Below, one piece after another: positions 54,198 through 63,807 of a stretch of DNA of 64,000 nucleotides (the first letter of the stretch is position 1; every line of letters starts with the position of its first letter). Below the pieces are notes generated by a model. That model searched no databases, was not told the origin of the DNA, and was given only the letters and a program-made list of their open reading frames with translations. This DNA comes from Martinezella calliandrae (GTDB taxonomy: Bacteria > Pseudomonadota > Alphaproteobacteria > Rhizobiales > Rhizobiaceae). The translations under genes were made by a program, and so were the position numbers. The DNA lies in assembly GCF_030272695.1 (NCBI RefSeq), contig NZ_JARFYN010000001.1, forward strand, positions 248,001 to 312,000, given 5' to 3'.

Positions 54198-55739
54198 TCA
54201 TTGCGCCGCCAGCTCCATCACCTTGACTTGTGTTGCATCCGCACGATCGAGAAAACCGGTCACCCGCCCCTCATGCATCACCATGATGCGATCGCTCATG
54301 CCGAGCACTTCGGGCATCTCCGAGGAGATCATGATGATGGCGACGCCGTTGCGCGCCATCTCCGTGACCAGACGGTGTATTTCCGCCTTGGCGCCGACGT
54401 CGATGCCGCGGGTCGGCTCGTCCAGGATCAGGATACGCGGATTGGTGAGCAGCCAACGACCAATCAGCACTTTCTGCTGGTTGCCGCCGGATAGATTTTC
54501 GACACGCTCATCGAGATTCGGCGTCTTGATGCGCAGCTTGCGCGCCATGTCGTCGCAAGTCTCCTCGATCGAGCCCTCCTGCACGAAACCGGCCCTAACG
54601 AACTTGTCGTGCAGCACCGCGACCTGCATGTTCTCGAGCACGCTGAGGATCAGCAGACAGCCAGTATCTTTTCGGTCTTCCGTCAGGAACGCCATGCCGT
54701 GCCGGATCGCCGCCGCCGGCGAGGCGATATCGACCTTCTTGCCGAAAAGCTCGATCGTGCCGGACGAGGCCGGCGTCACGCCGAACAGCGTTTCGGCGAC
54801 ATTCGAGCGGCCTGAACCGACCAGCCCCGCAACGCCCAGAATTTCGCCCGCCTTCACTTCGAAGGAGACGTTGGAGAAGACGCCGTTGAGGCTGAGGTCC
54901 TTGACGGCAAGAACCGTCTCGCCGATCGGCACCTCTTCCTTCGGGAACATCTGCGTGATCTCGCGGCCGACCATCATGCGGATGATGTCGTCGCGGGTAA
55001 CGTCGGTAGAGGTGTGCGTGCCGATATATTTTCCGTCACGGAATACCGAGAATTCATCCGCGATCTCGAACAGCTCATTCATTTTGTGGGTGATGTAGAC
55101 GATGCCGATGCCCTGCGAACGCAGATCGCGGATAATCTCGAAGAGATGTGCCACTTCGCGCTCGGTGAGCGCGGAAGTCGGCTCGTCCATGATCAGCACA
55201 TCGGAATCATAGGATACCGCCTTGGCGATCTCGACCATCTGCCGGTTGGCGACTGAGAGCTCCCGCACCTGAATGTCAGGATCGATGGTGATGTTCAGCC
55301 GGCGAAACAGCTCCTCGGTCTTCCTGTTCATTGCGGCATGATCGACGAAACCCAAACGGTTCTTCGGCTCGCGGCGAATCCAGATATTCTCCGCGACGGT
55401 CATGAACGGCATGAGGTTGAGTTCCTGATGGATCATGGCAATACCATTTTCCAACGCATCCAGCGGCGATTTCAGGCGGATCTCGACGCCCTTCAGACGC
55501 ACCTCGCCTTGATCCGGCGTGTAAATGCCGGCCAGGATCTTCATCAACGTCGACTTGCCGGCGCCGTTTTCGCCCATGAGCGCATGCACAGTGCCACGCT
55601 TCAGACGGAAGGAAACATCATCGAGGGCAAGCACGCCCGGAAATTCCTTGCGAATGCCCTCGGCACTGAGCAGATAGGCTGCATTGGGGACCGCGCCGCT
55701 GGCGCGCACGGCGGCCATGGTGGATGGGCTTACAACCAT
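54198..55739 (-). CDS. Sugar ABC transporter ATP-binding protein (RbsA/MglA-like, duplicated)
   Basis: ATPase of 513 residues made of two fused ATP-binding halves as in RbsA. The first half has Walker [10 protein letters not shown] near residue 56, signature [15 protein letters not shown] and Walker [13 protein letters not shown]. The second has a degenerate Walker A (GLVGSGRSN), signature [15 protein letters not shown] and Walker [14 protein letters not shown]. Degenerate P-loop in the second half is normal for this class. GTG/ATG at 55739 is used. About 70 bp with a stem-loop separate it from the binding-protein gene. Confidence 0.92.
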   Translation of the reverse strand: MVVSPSTMAAVRASGAVPNAAYLLSAEGIRKEFPGVLALDDVSFRLKRGTVHALMGENGAGKSTLMKILAGIYTPDQGEVRLKGVEIRLKSPLDALENGIAMIHQELNLMPFMTVAENIWIRREPKNRLGFVDHAAMNRKTEELFRRLNITIDPDIQVRELSVANRQMVEIAKAVSYDSDVLIMDEPTSALTEREVAHLFEIIRDLRSQGIGIVYITHKMNELFEIADEFSVFRDGKYIGTHTSTDVTRDDIIRMMVGREITQMFPKEEVPIGETVLAVKDLSLNGVFSNVSFEVKAGEILGVAGLVGSGRSNVAETLFGVTPASSGTIELFGKKVDIASPAAAIRHGMAFLTEDRKDTGCLLILSVLENMQVAVLHDKFVRAGFVQEGSIEETCDDMARKLRIKTPNLDERVENLSGGNQQKVLIGRWLLTNPRILILDEPTRGIDVGAKAEIHRLVTEMARNGVAIIMISSEMPEVLGMSDRIMVMHEGRVTGFLDRADATQVKVMELAAQ

Positions 55740-55771
55740 CTTTTCTCTCCCGGGGGGCTGACGGAATTTGA

Positions 55772-55799
55772 GGATGCGGGCTCTAGCTCCCGCATCCTT
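55772..55799 (-). terminator. Intercistronic stem-loop after the sugar binding-protein gene
   Basis: GGATGCGGG and CCCGCATCC flank a loop in the gap between the binding-protein stop and the ATPase start. As with the amino-acid operon, it probably keeps binding-protein mRNA in excess. Confidence 0.75.
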
Positions 55800-55811
55800 C
55801 GGTAACAGCCG

Positions 55812-56741
55812 TCAGTTCTTCTTGACGAAGTCCTTGACGTTTGCCGGCGTCACGAGTTGGAAGGGGATGTAGACCTTCTTCTCCACCTTATCGCCCTTGG
55901 CGAGCTTCAGCGCGGCATCGACCGCACCCTTGCCCTGGCCGGCGGCGTCCTGGAAAACGGTGACATCAAGGTCGCCTGCCTGCATGGCGGCCAAGGCATC
56001 CTGCGTCGCGTCGACGCCACCGATGACGATGCTATCCATCGACTTTCCGGCCGCCTTCAACGCCTGAATCGCGCCGATGGCCATTTCGTCATTGTTGGAA
56101 ATGACCGCATTAAAATCCAAACCGCTGGAAAGCCAGTTGGTCATCAGGTCGGCGCCCTGAGTGCGCTGCCAGTTGGCGGTCTGCTCCTGGACGATCTGGA
56201 TGCCCTTGCAGTCGTCGGTGGCGAGCACGTCATGCACGTCCTTGGTGCGCATGCGGGCCGCCTGGTTCGAAAGCTCGCCCATCATGACGACGGCTTTGCC
56301 CTTGCCCTTCAGAAGGCGGCACACTTCCTTGGCTTCCAAGGTGCCGGATTCCTGTTCGTTGGATGCGACGAAAGCCTGTTTGTCCGGTAGGCTGTCGACG
56401 TTTGCCGGCTCGCGATTGACGTAAACCAGCGGGATTTTTGCGTCCGCGGCCAGCTTCGATATGGCGGCCGTGGCATCCGTATCGACCGGATTGACGATGA
56501 TGGCATCGACGTGGCTGGCGATGAAGTTCTGGATTTGGCTCTGCTGCTTGGCGACGTCATTCTGTGCGTCCTCGACCTGCAGCGTCACGCCCTTTATCGA
56601 CTTGGCATAGTCCTGCATGCCGTTGCGCAGAACGGTCAGAAAGTTGTCGTCGAATAGCGCCATCGACACGCCGATGCTTTCGGCATGGGCGGCCGTCGAC
56701 AGCATGAGCGCCATGGCGGAACCCAGAATGAGTTTTTTCAT
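55812..56741 (-). CDS. Sugar ABC transporter substrate-binding protein (RbsB/IbpA/MocB-like)
   Basis: Periplasmic binding protein of 309 residues, type 1 fold. Signal peptide MKKLILGSAMALMLSTAAHA; mature start ESIGVSMALFDDNFLTVLRN. The hinge and ligand pattern (IVNPVDTDATA, YVNREPANVD, ANWQRTQGADLMTNWL, GGVDATQDALAAM) resembles rhizobial inositol/rhizopine binders more than the E. coli ribose protein. That suggests myo-inositol or a derivative, but ribose or another sugar is possible. ATG 56741 (preceded by GGGAGGAA) is used. Begins the operon on the minus strand. Confidence 0.88.
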   Translation of the reverse strand: MKKLILGSAMALMLSTAAHAESIGVSMALFDDNFLTVLRNGMQDYAKSIKGVTLQVEDAQNDVAKQQSQIQNFIASHVDAIIVNPVDTDATAAISKLAADAKIPLVYVNREPANVDSLPDKQAFVASNEQESGTLEAKEVCRLLKGKGKAVVMMGELSNQAARMRTKDVHDVLATDDCKGIQIVQEQTANWQRTQGADLMTNWLSSGLDFNAVISNNDEMAIGAIQALKAAGKSMDSIVIGGVDATQDALAAMQAGDLDVTVFQDAAGQGKGAVDAALKLAKGDKVEKKVYIPFQLVTPANVKDFVKKN

Positions 56742-57134
56742 AGTTTTTCCTCCCAACTACGGTGTCCGGCCACACCCCTCCTCAACGCCGGAACCCCGGG
56801 TCTCCACCGCAGGGCCAATAATCCGGGCCGCCATCACTCCGATAACGGCAACCCCAAAACGGAACAAACAGACCATTAAATTCAATGTTCGGAATATTTA
56901 TTCCATTTCTAACGAGAAACGTCAACACTATTTTGTAGTCGCGCCGGCGGAACTGGCGATCGGCGGGCGACAGGAGAAGTTTCAAAAGAAAAAGGCTGTA
57001 AAAGGCGACGATCGCGCCTACATCTGAGCCGCCCAATACGATAGAACGGACATTCCATCGACATTTGAATGGCGTAAAATGCCGTCGACATCGGGCCGAA
57101 ACTAACCCCCACCGGCCTAAAATGGAGAACCAGC
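56742..57134. other. Promoter region of the sugar ABC operon
   Basis: 393 bp between divergent genes. It must hold the minus-strand operon promoter and the short leader of the DUF1993 gene. AT-rich around 56870-56930. No gene, repeat or clear operator is supported. Confidence 0.4.
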
Positions 57135-57641
57135 ATGCCCTCGATGTACCGCTTCTCAGTCCCCGTCTTTCAACGCGGCCTCGCAAATCTTTCGACCTAT
57201 CTCGACAAGATCGAGGCTTATGCCGCAGAAAAAGGCACCGATCCGAACGAGCTTGTCAGCGCTCGCCTCATTGACGACATGCTGCCGCTGTCCGGACAAT
57301 TCCAGCGCGCCACAGATAGCGCCAAGCTTGCTATTGCCCGGCTGTCGGGCATCGATGCACCACGCTTCGAGGACAACGAAACCACCGTTGCCGAGCTGCG
57401 CGAACGCCTGAAGAAGACGGCGGATTTCCTTTCGACGGTGAGGCCTGAAACAATGGAAGGTAGCGAAAACCGCGAGGTAACGGTTTCGTCCGGTGGCAAC
57501 AAGACCGTGTTCAGCGGTGTGGACTATCTGGCAAGCTTCGCGCTGCCGAATTTCTTCTTCCACGTCACCACCGCGCACGACATCCTGCGCAGCCGTGGGC
57601 TGCCCGTCGGCAAGATGACCTATCTCGGGTCGTTTGCCTAA
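57135..57641 (+). CDS. DUF1993 family protein
   Basis: A cytosolic protein of 168 residues whose start (MYRFSVPVFQRGLANLSTYLDKIEAYA) and centre (MLPLSGQFQRATDSAKLAIARLSG) match the DUF1993 family. The fold is predicted to be a four-helix bundle like DinB. Function unknown. AACCAGC precedes the ATG without a strong ribosome site. It converges with the sulfatase-like gene, 22 bp between stops. Confidence 0.85.
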   Translation: MPSMYRFSVPVFQRGLANLSTYLDKIEAYAAEKGTDPNELVSARLIDDMLPLSGQFQRATDSAKLAIARLSGIDAPRFEDNETTVAELRERLKKTADFLSTVRPETMEGSENREVTVSSGGNKTVFSGVDYLASFALPNFFFHVTTAHDILRSRGLPVGKMTYLGSFA

Positions 57642-57663
57642 TAGCCTTGCCATTGAAACCTGA

Positions 57664-59220
57664 TCAGGGCCGGCCCGATACCGGCCCCTTTTCCGTCAAT
57701 ATGGTATAGGCGAGCGTCTGATCGAGATGCCGTGCTCTGAGCGACAACAGCTTTTCGGCATAGGCAAGTCGCGTTGCCACGTAGTCCTGATCGTCGGCGA
57801 GATTGGTGAGCTCCATCGGATCATTCGCCAAGTCGAAAAGCAGGGGCGGCAGGCCGGCGAAGTGGACGTATTTGAAGCGCTGGCCCCTGATGACGGCGAG
57901 ATTGCAGGCATTCGACCTCAGACCGAAGTGTCGTTCCGCGCCACCCTCGGCGATATCGCGGAAATCGAACTCCCAAAAAACCGCATCGCGCCAACCCTCC
58001 GGCTCCGCGCCTTTTAGGAAAGGCATGAGCGTCTCGCCGTCGAGATGATTGTTAGGCACGAGACCCAGGCGATCGCAGAGGGTCGGAAAAATATCGGCGG
58101 CGCTGGTAAAGCGCTGCACTTGCCCGCCCGTGCCGCCGCCCTGCCCCGGATCTCGGATTACCAGCGGGATGTGATAGCTGCCGTCGAAAAAACCGCCCTT
58201 GCCGAGAATCCAATGATCGCCCATCATTTCCGCGTGGTCCGACGTGAAGACGATCAGCGTATCGCCCCAGGCACCCGCATCCTTGAGCGCCCCCCAGATC
58301 CGCCCGAGCTGCGCATCCACTTCGGCAATCATGCCGTAATAGGTGGCGCGGATCGCTGCAAAATCCGGAGACGTCCAGTCACTTGCGGGCCCCTCGCCGC
58401 CATGGATGAAACCGCCCTTGCCGATCAACGGCATGGCATAGGCAAGAAAGGGATGCGCCGCCTGCTCCATCCAGCAGTCTTCGGCGCGCGCAAAAGCCGG
58501 TCCCTCGCTTGGGGCAAACATGCGGTTATAGGGTTCAGGCACCGAAAACGGCGGATGCGGCCTGAGAAACGAGACATGCGCGAACCATGGCTCGTCCCGT
58601 TCGCCGAGCCAACGAATGAACTCATCGACCAGAAAAGCAGTCTGCGTCTCATCTTTGGAATAGGCCGGCGGGGCATTGGAAATCTCGCCGGGCTTCGCGC
58701 CGACGGGAATGTGGATATCACGGCTCGTCGCATCGTCGTGACCGCGCGAGCGCAACCACGAGAGCCACTGCTTCTCATGCTCCGGCAGAAGCTGACGCAC
58801 GCTGAAGCCGGGAAGCACCCCCTCATAGGTCGTCAGATGCGGATCGTTCGGGTCCATGCCGCGCGGATCCGGTGCAGTGTCGGTATAGCCAAACAGCGTC
58901 GGATCGTAGCCGGATCGGCGGGCGGCCAGCGCCAGATTGTCGAAGCGGGCATCCAGCGGAGACCCGTTGCGGCAGACACGATGGTTCATCTGATAAAGGC
59001 CGGTGTAAAGCGTGGCCCGCGCCGGCGAACAAGGTGCCGCGCCGGCGAAATGCCGGCGGAACAGCACGCCGTCACGCGCCAGAGCATCGACATTGGGCGT
59101 CTTCACACTGGGATGACCGACGGCGGAGAGACAATCGCCCCGCCATTGATCGGCCGATATCAGCAACACGTTCGGACGCTTGCCCGAAGCCACCCGCTCA
59201 ATGCTGGTTGGATTTGGCAT
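57664..59220 (-). CDS. Sulfatase-family hydrolase, phosphonate monoester hydrolase (PehA)-like
   Basis: Alkaline-phosphatase-superfamily enzyme of 518 residues. The Cys of the sulfatase signature C-x-P-x-R (PCSPARATLYTGLYQMNHR, Cys near residue 64) is the one converted to formylglycine; the metal ligands fit (SADQWRGD at the start, VFTSDHAEMMGDH later). YDPTLFGYTDTAPDPRG, GGFIHGGEG and FKYVHFAGLPPLLFDL resemble the R. leguminosarum phosphonate monoester hydrolase, so phosphonate/phosphodiester substrates are as likely as aryl sulfates. The start ATG at 59220 lies 23 bp inside the end of galE and is chosen because the longer frame is only a galE shadow. A formylglycine-generating enzyme is not in the window. 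Confidence 0.88.
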   Translation of the reverse strand: MPNPTSIERVASGKRPNVLLISADQWRGDCLSAVGHPSVKTPNVDALARDGVLFRRHFAGAAPCSPARATLYTGLYQMNHRVCRNGSPLDARFDNLALAARRSGYDPTLFGYTDTAPDPRGMDPNDPHLTTYEGVLPGFSVRQLLPEHEKQWLSWLRSRGHDDATSRDIHIPVGAKPGEISNAPPAYSKDETQTAFLVDEFIRWLGERDEPWFAHVSFLRPHPPFSVPEPYNRMFAPSEGPAFARAEDCWMEQAAHPFLAYAMPLIGKGGFIHGGEGPASDWTSPDFAAIRATYYGMIAEVDAQLGRIWGALKDAGAWGDTLIVFTSDHAEMMGDHWILGKGGFFDGSYHIPLVIRDPGQGGGTGGQVQRFTSAADIFPTLCDRLGLVPNNHLDGETLMPFLKGAEPEGWRDAVFWEFDFRDIAEGGAERHFGLRSNACNLAVIRGQRFKYVHFAGLPPLLFDLANDPMELTNLADDQDYVATRLAYAEKLLSLRARHLDQTLAYTILTEKGPVSGRP

Positions 59221-60181
59221 GCCAATTCCAGGCGGATTCGATGATGCGCGACAAATCATATTTGGGCGACCACCCGAGGACGTCGCGCGCCTTATCGTTA
59301 TTGGCAACCAGCGTGGTCGAATCGCCTTCGCGGCGGCCAACATATTCGACCGGGAAAGGCCGGTTTGACACCGTCTCGATCGTCGACAACAATTCCTTGA
59401 CCGTCGTGCCGGTGCCGGTGCCGAGATTGAGCGCGACAGATTCGCCGCCCCGCAGCAGATACTCCACCGCCCGGACATGTGCATCCGCAAGGTCCAGAAC
59501 GTGGATATAGTCGCGCACGCAGGTGCCGTCGCGCGTATCATAATCGCTGCCGAAAACCTTGAAGCCCTGGCGACGGCCGAGCGCCGCATCAATCGCCAGC
59601 GGGATGGCATGGGTTTCCGGCGTATGCCACTCACCGATGCGCCCTTCGAAATCAGCGCCGGCCGCATTGAAATAGCGCAGCACCACCGAGCGCAGACCCT
59701 TGTATTGGTCGTAGTCGGCAAGCGCCTGCTCGACGATATATTTGGTGCGGCCATAGGGATTGATCGGCACCTGCCGGTGGCTCTCATCCAACGGCACGCT
59801 CTGCGGCAGGCCGTAGGTCGCGCAGGTGGATGAAAACACGAAAGCACCGATACCGGCCGTCTGCGCGGCCGACAGCAGCGTTAGCGTGCCGATAACATTG
59901 TTTTCATAGAAGGAGACAGGATCCTTGACCGATTCGCCGACCTCGATCAGCGCCGCAAAATGCAGGATGGCGGCTGGTTTGTATTTCGCCAGAACTTCGT
60001 CGAGCCGCGCCCGGTCCCGGATATCGCCTTCTTCCGCTGGACCCCATTTGACGAATTCGCGATGACCGTTGGAAAAATTGTCGTAGACGACCGGCCGAAA
60101 CCCCTTGTTCGCCAGATCCAGACATGTATGCGAGCCGATATAGCCCGCTCCGCCGACCACCAGAACCGTTTCTCCTGCCAT
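59198..60181 (-). CDS. galE: UDP-glucose 4-epimerase
   Basis: Extended SDR enzyme of 327 residues that interconverts UDP-glucose and UDP-galactose; called exoB where EPS needs galactose. Rossmann loop GGAGYIGSH near residue 9, substrate/active site SSTCATYG and the YGRTK pair near residue 142, then VLRYFNAAGAD and the family C-terminus. ATG 60181 (MAGETVLVVGG) is preferred over 60187: a GGG site 6 bases upstream. Overlaps the next gene by 23 bp, so the hydrolase is translationally coupled. Its product feeds LPS and EPS, in line with the polysaccharide genes at 61.4-64.0 kb. Confidence 0.93.
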   Translation of the reverse strand: MAGETVLVVGGAGYIGSHTCLDLANKGFRPVVYDNFSNGHREFVKWGPAEEGDIRDRARLDEVLAKYKPAAILHFAALIEVGESVKDPVSFYENNVIGTLTLLSAAQTAGIGAFVFSSTCATYGLPQSVPLDESHRQVPINPYGRTKYIVEQALADYDQYKGLRSVVLRYFNAAGADFEGRIGEWHTPETHAIPLAIDAALGRRQGFKVFGSDYDTRDGTCVRDYIHVLDLADAHVRAVEYLLRGGESVALNLGTGTGTTVKELLSTIETVSNRPFPVEYVGRREGDSTTLVANNDKARDVLGWSPKYDLSRIIESAWNWHAKSNQH

Positions 60182-60304
60182 AGCCATCCCTTTTCAACGA
60201 CTGACTGCTCAAGCACAAAGGACCGTGCTCGATCCGATGCGTAGAGTTAGAGACCTCTAGATCAGTTGCAAGACCAGAAAAAGACGGGAGCTTTGCAGAG
60301 CACC

Positions 60305-60493
60305 CTAATGACTATGTTCGTTTTCCGTAGCGGCGATCTCGTCGGAGACCTCGCGGATCCTTTCCCTCAGATCCGCCTCGGTCCCGTCGTCGACCTCGCC
60401 TTCGCCAAAACAATAGCGCGCTATATGCAGCTCGAGCTTGGATTCCAGCTCGGTGCGCCTGGCATATAATTGGGCGAGATATGTATTACGCAT
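60305..60493 (-). CDS. Small hypothetical protein, likely coiled coil
   Basis: A 62-residue frame (MRNTYLAQLYARRTELESKL..VDDGTEADLRERIREVSDEI) with heptad-like charged pattern, predicted coiled coil. No ribosome site is evident and no family is recognised. It could be a real small gene or chance; codon use is not clearly biased. Confidence 0.4.
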   Translation of the reverse strand: MRNTYLAQLYARRTELESKLELHIARYCFGEGEVDDGTEADLRERIREVSDEIAATENEHSH

Positions 60494-60622
60494 TTCGAAC
60501 CACGCATTCCGAGAAACATGTCTCTGACTACTAAAATAGGTTCTCAGCGCAGGGTTTCGATAGGCAGCGCCGCGACCTTTTGACCTGCCGCGGCGATTTG
60601 AGAATGAAATAGTCTACTAGCG

Positions 60623-61159
60623 CTATCTCCGCACGGGGATCATCCGGACGAGCACACGGTCGCGAAGCACATAGTGGTGCATAAGATCAGCCAGGCCATG
60701 AATTCCAGCCACGGCGATGATTGCCCAGGCGGTATAGTCATGCAGTTCACCGATGAGATGCCGTGCGGGCTGATCGACAACGATCAAGGGAGGCACCGAG
60801 AACAGGCCGAAGAAGCTCGGTCCGTTGCCCGAGGCCAAGATCATCAGGAAGCCATAGGAAACCTGCGAAATCATGAATGCGTAGAGAGCAAGATGGACAA
60901 AGTCGACACCGCATAGTGAAGCCCGGAGACCGCTGGCGCCGTGCGCCGGTGCGTCGCGATGCGCCAGAGAGTGCTAAACGCCGAGCGAGATATGCACGAA
61001 GATCAGATCCGCGCAGCGGCGCTCCACGGGCAACGAAGCCTCTGGCCTCGGCCAGTGCGAATTCACGACCAGAAGCGCGGACAGCCAGTGGAGAGTGATC
61101 GTGAAATGGTCATGGGGGGCTGCCCGCACATCAGCGGCAATCATATTGAAATTACTCAT
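60623..61159 (-). pseudogene. Cytochrome b561 family protein, decayed
   Basis: The start MSNFNMIAADVRAAPHDHFT then ITLHWLSALLVV is a normal b561 first helix with its haem His. After that the reading frame must be changed about four times to follow the family: FALAEARGFVARGAPLR appears in one other frame, DLIFVHISLGV returns to the first, LWRIATHRRTAPAVSGLHYAV is in a third, and VHLALYAFMISQ onwards is again in the first. An in-frame TAG stop sits at 60974-60976. The C-terminal part with the second haem His pair (HLIGELHDYTAWAIIAVAGIHG) is intact. Cytochrome b561 proteins pass electrons between quinol and periplasmic partners; this copy cannot. Confidence 0.8.
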
Positions 61160-61395
61160 GATTTACGATATTCTTGGGAGGGACAGGCAGCAAACACGCG
61201 AAGCTTCCTCTTTATTCGATCGCTTCAAAAGATAGGCAGCACGTGAGAGCGCCCCGCCGATGCGCCTATTGCAAAGCCTCGGCCTGATAGTCACATTGAT
61301 CTGACTTGCACCTGAATTGGCGTCTCGGAATAAAGATTTGCGCTGACACGTCGGTGAGGTTTGGGCTAATTCAGGGCGACTGTTCGAGGTAAGTA

Positions 61396-62682
61396 GTGTT
61401 GAGCGAAAGAATTGCCGTCATTGGCCTGGGTTACGTCGGACTACCTGTCGCGATCGCCCTGGCTGAGAAATTTTCCGATGTGGTCGGTTTCGATATCAAG
61501 ATCTCCCGTGTCGCGGCGTTGAAAGCCGGGGAGGACGATACCCGCGAGATTTCGCCGGCACGCTTGAAGGAAAGCGGGCTACGCATCAGCAGCGACATTC
61601 ATGATCTGCAGGACCGCGACCTCTTCATCGTCGCCGTTCCGACGCCGATCGACCGGAACCGGCAACCGGATCTGAGGCCGATGATTTCCGCCTCGCGCAC
61701 CGTCGGCCAGGCTTTGAAGAAAGGCGGCATCGTCGTCTATGAATCGACGGTCTATCCCGGAGTTACAGAAGAGGTCTGCGGCCCGGTGCTTGCCGAGGTC
61801 TCGGGGCTGCGCCAGGGCGAGGATTTTCACATTGGCTATTCGCCGGAGCGAATCAATCCTGGCGACAAGGAACATACGTTCGAACGCATCGTGAAGGTGG
61901 TCGCCGGCGACAACGAGGAAACGCTGGAACGAATCGCCGCCGTCTATGGCGCGGTGGTTGAGGCCGGCATTCACCGCGCACCCAGCATCAAGGTAGCGGA
62001 AGCCGCCAAAGTGATCGAAAACACCCAGCGCGACCTGAACATCGCCTTGATGAACGAGCTGTCGATCATCTTCGAGAAAATGGACATCCGCACGGCCGAC
62101 GTGTTGAGGGCGGCCAGGACGAAATGGAATTTCCTGCCTTTCACGCCCGGTCTGGTCGGCGGCCACTGCATCGGCGTCGACCCCTATTACCTCACCGCTA
62201 AGGCCGAGGAACTCGGATATCATCCCGAAGTCATCCTCTCCGGCCGCCGCATCAATGACGGCATGGGCGCCTTCATCGCCCAGAAACTCGTCAAGATGCT
62301 GGTGGCGGCGCAAAAGCCGATCAACGGCGCCCGAATCGGTATCTTTGGCCTGACCTTCAAGGAAAACGTACCCGATCTGCGCAACAGCCGCGTGCCCGAC
62401 ATCATCCGCGAACTGCATCAATTCGGCCTTGAGCCGTTGGTACACGATCCCATGGCCAGCCGTCCCGAGGCGGATGAGGAATACGGCGTGCGGCTGACGG
62501 CGCTCGAAGATTTCGGCAAGCTAGACGCTATCGTGCTTGCCGTGCCGCACAAATCCTACGTGACCGACGGGGCCGCACAGATACTCAAGCTGCTTGACGA
62601 GAATGGCGTGGTGGTCGACGTGAAGGCAGCGCTGGAGCAGGGCAATCCGCTGCTCAAGAGGCACGCAGTCTGGAGTCTGTAG
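61396..62682 (+). CDS. Nucleotide-sugar dehydrogenase (TviB/WbpA-like)
   Basis: UDP-sugar 6-dehydrogenase of 428 residues, closest to TviB/WbpA enzymes that make UDP-GlcNAc/GalNAc uronic acids. N-terminal Rossmann loop IAVIGLGYVGLPVAIAL near residue 6; catalytic Cys in GGHCIGVDPYYLTAK near residue 256; central helix pattern IKVAEAAKVIENTQRDLNIALMNEL typical of the subfamily; C-terminal UDP-binding domain with LTFKENVPDLRNSR. GTG at 61396 is used because GAGGT precedes it by 6 bases; TTG at 61399 is an alternative. It would supply a charged sugar for LPS or EPS. Confidence 0.9.
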   Translation: MLSERIAVIGLGYVGLPVAIALAEKFSDVVGFDIKISRVAALKAGEDDTREISPARLKESGLRISSDIHDLQDRDLFIVAVPTPIDRNRQPDLRPMISASRTVGQALKKGGIVVYESTVYPGVTEEVCGPVLAEVSGLRQGEDFHIGYSPERINPGDKEHTFERIVKVVAGDNEETLERIAAVYGAVVEAGIHRAPSIKVAEAAKVIENTQRDLNIALMNELSIIFEKMDIRTADVLRAARTKWNFLPFTPGLVGGHCIGVDPYYLTAKAEELGYHPEVILSGRRINDGMGAFIAQKLVKMLVAAQKPINGARIGIFGLTFKENVPDLRNSRVPDIIRELHQFGLEPLVHDPMASRPEADEEYGVRLTALEDFGKLDAIVLAVPHKSYVTDGAAQILKLLDENGVVVDVKAALEQGNPLLKRHAVWSL

Positions 62683-62686
62683 GTAG

Positions 62687-63619
62687 TCAGCGATCCCACT
62701 CGGATGGCGCAACCGTCAGCCGCAGGCCGTCCTCGACTGAAAATGGTGGCGACCAGCCGGTGATCGCCACTGTCTCGTCGATATCGACCTGCAGCGAACC
62801 CAGAAGACGTTGCGCCGCCGCGCGACGCCCAAGCAATGCCGCAAGCCCTTCCAGCAGACGCGGCGGCACGGGCAGCAGCAGAGCTCTCCGCCTCATTGCC
62901 GCGGACAATTTGCCGATCAATTCGCCGATGGAAAGATCCCTGCCGTCGCTGATCAGAAACACTCGATTTCCCACATCGGGATGGCGCGCGCAAAGCAGGA
63001 TAAAATCGACAAGGTTGCCGACGAACACTAGCGATCTGCGGTTGGCAATTAGGCCGAAGGGCAATGGAAACGGCCTCTTCGCCCACTTCATCAAACTCGC
63101 GAAATTCGCCTTCACCCCTGGCCCATAGACAAGAGGCGGGCGAATGATGACGATATCCATGTCCGCTTCTTTGCCGATGGCCAGAAGCGCCTCTTCCGCC
63201 TCCCACTTCGATTGCCCATAAGGGTTTTCCGGATGCGAACTATCGGACGCGGTAAACGGTTTGCCGGGTACGGTCGCCTCTCCATTGACCTTGATCGAAC
63301 TCAGGAAAATGAGGCGCTTTACGCCGGCTTTAGCGGCTTGCCGCGCCAGATTGACCGTGGCGTCGACATTGGCGGCGCGAAAGGCGGCAAGCGGGTCGGC
63401 GGCAGTATCGTGCATGACATGGACACGCGCTGCCAGATGCACGACCGTTTCGACGCCAGTGAGCGCGCCGGACCAATCCGTCGCGCCATCGATCGTCCCC
63501 AGCGCCAGAAATCCTGGCCTAGGGGTACGGCTGATTGGTCGGTAGGCCATTTGTCGCTGAGAAAGCTCGGCACAAAGCGCCTTCCCGACAAAACCCGTCG
63601 CGCCCGTCACCAGGATCAT
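62687..63619 (-). CDS. NAD-dependent epimerase/dehydratase, candidate UDP-4-keto-sugar reductase (WreQ/WbpV-like)
   Basis: Extended SDR protein of 310 residues: cofactor loop TGATGFVG at residue 5, DATVNLARQA..FLSSIKVNG, catalytic YGQSK near residue 132, then RPPLVYGPG. This pattern resembles WbpV/WreQ reductases that make UDP-QuiNAc, the first sugar of R. etli O antigen, and WreQ lies next to a WreU sugar transferase there, as here. The reductase call is an inference; a UDP-glucose 4-epimerase is an alternative. It converges with the dehydrogenase gene, 4 bp between stops. Confidence 0.75.
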   Translation of the reverse strand: MILVTGATGFVGKALCAELSQRQMAYRPISRTPRPGFLALGTIDGATDWSGALTGVETVVHLAARVHVMHDTAADPLAAFRAANVDATVNLARQAAKAGVKRLIFLSSIKVNGEATVPGKPFTASDSSHPENPYGQSKWEAEEALLAIGKEADMDIVIIRPPLVYGPGVKANFASLMKWAKRPFPLPFGLIANRRSLVFVGNLVDFILLCARHPDVGNRVFLISDGRDLSIGELIGKLSAAMRRRALLLPVPPRLLEGLAALLGRRAAAQRLLGSLQVDIDETVAITGWSPPFSVEDGLRLTVAPSEWDR

Positions 63620-63807
63620 GCGTCTTTTACCTCTTGTTCCGCGCAGGTTTCACTCACGTCATGCTTTGCACATTCCCTCCGCCGGAAACAAGTCCGACAA
63701 AATTCGCGATGAGGGCGATTGTGAACAAGTCCATGATATGAGATGCACTCTCCACAGAGCCGTCACTGGCGCAACAAGACACGAGCCCGGCAGAACCATC
63801 AGAGACG

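Noticed and set aside
53044..55098. 684-codon plus-strand open frame opposite the sugar permease and ATPase genes
   Set aside because: It is antisense to two clear ABC genes, lacks any protein pattern, and is His/Asp/Arg-biased as expected from the reverse of GC-rich genes.
59221..59847. N-terminal extension of the sulfatase-like frame by 209 codons
   Set aside because: It is an Arg/Ser-rich shadow of galE in another frame; the family start is at 59220.
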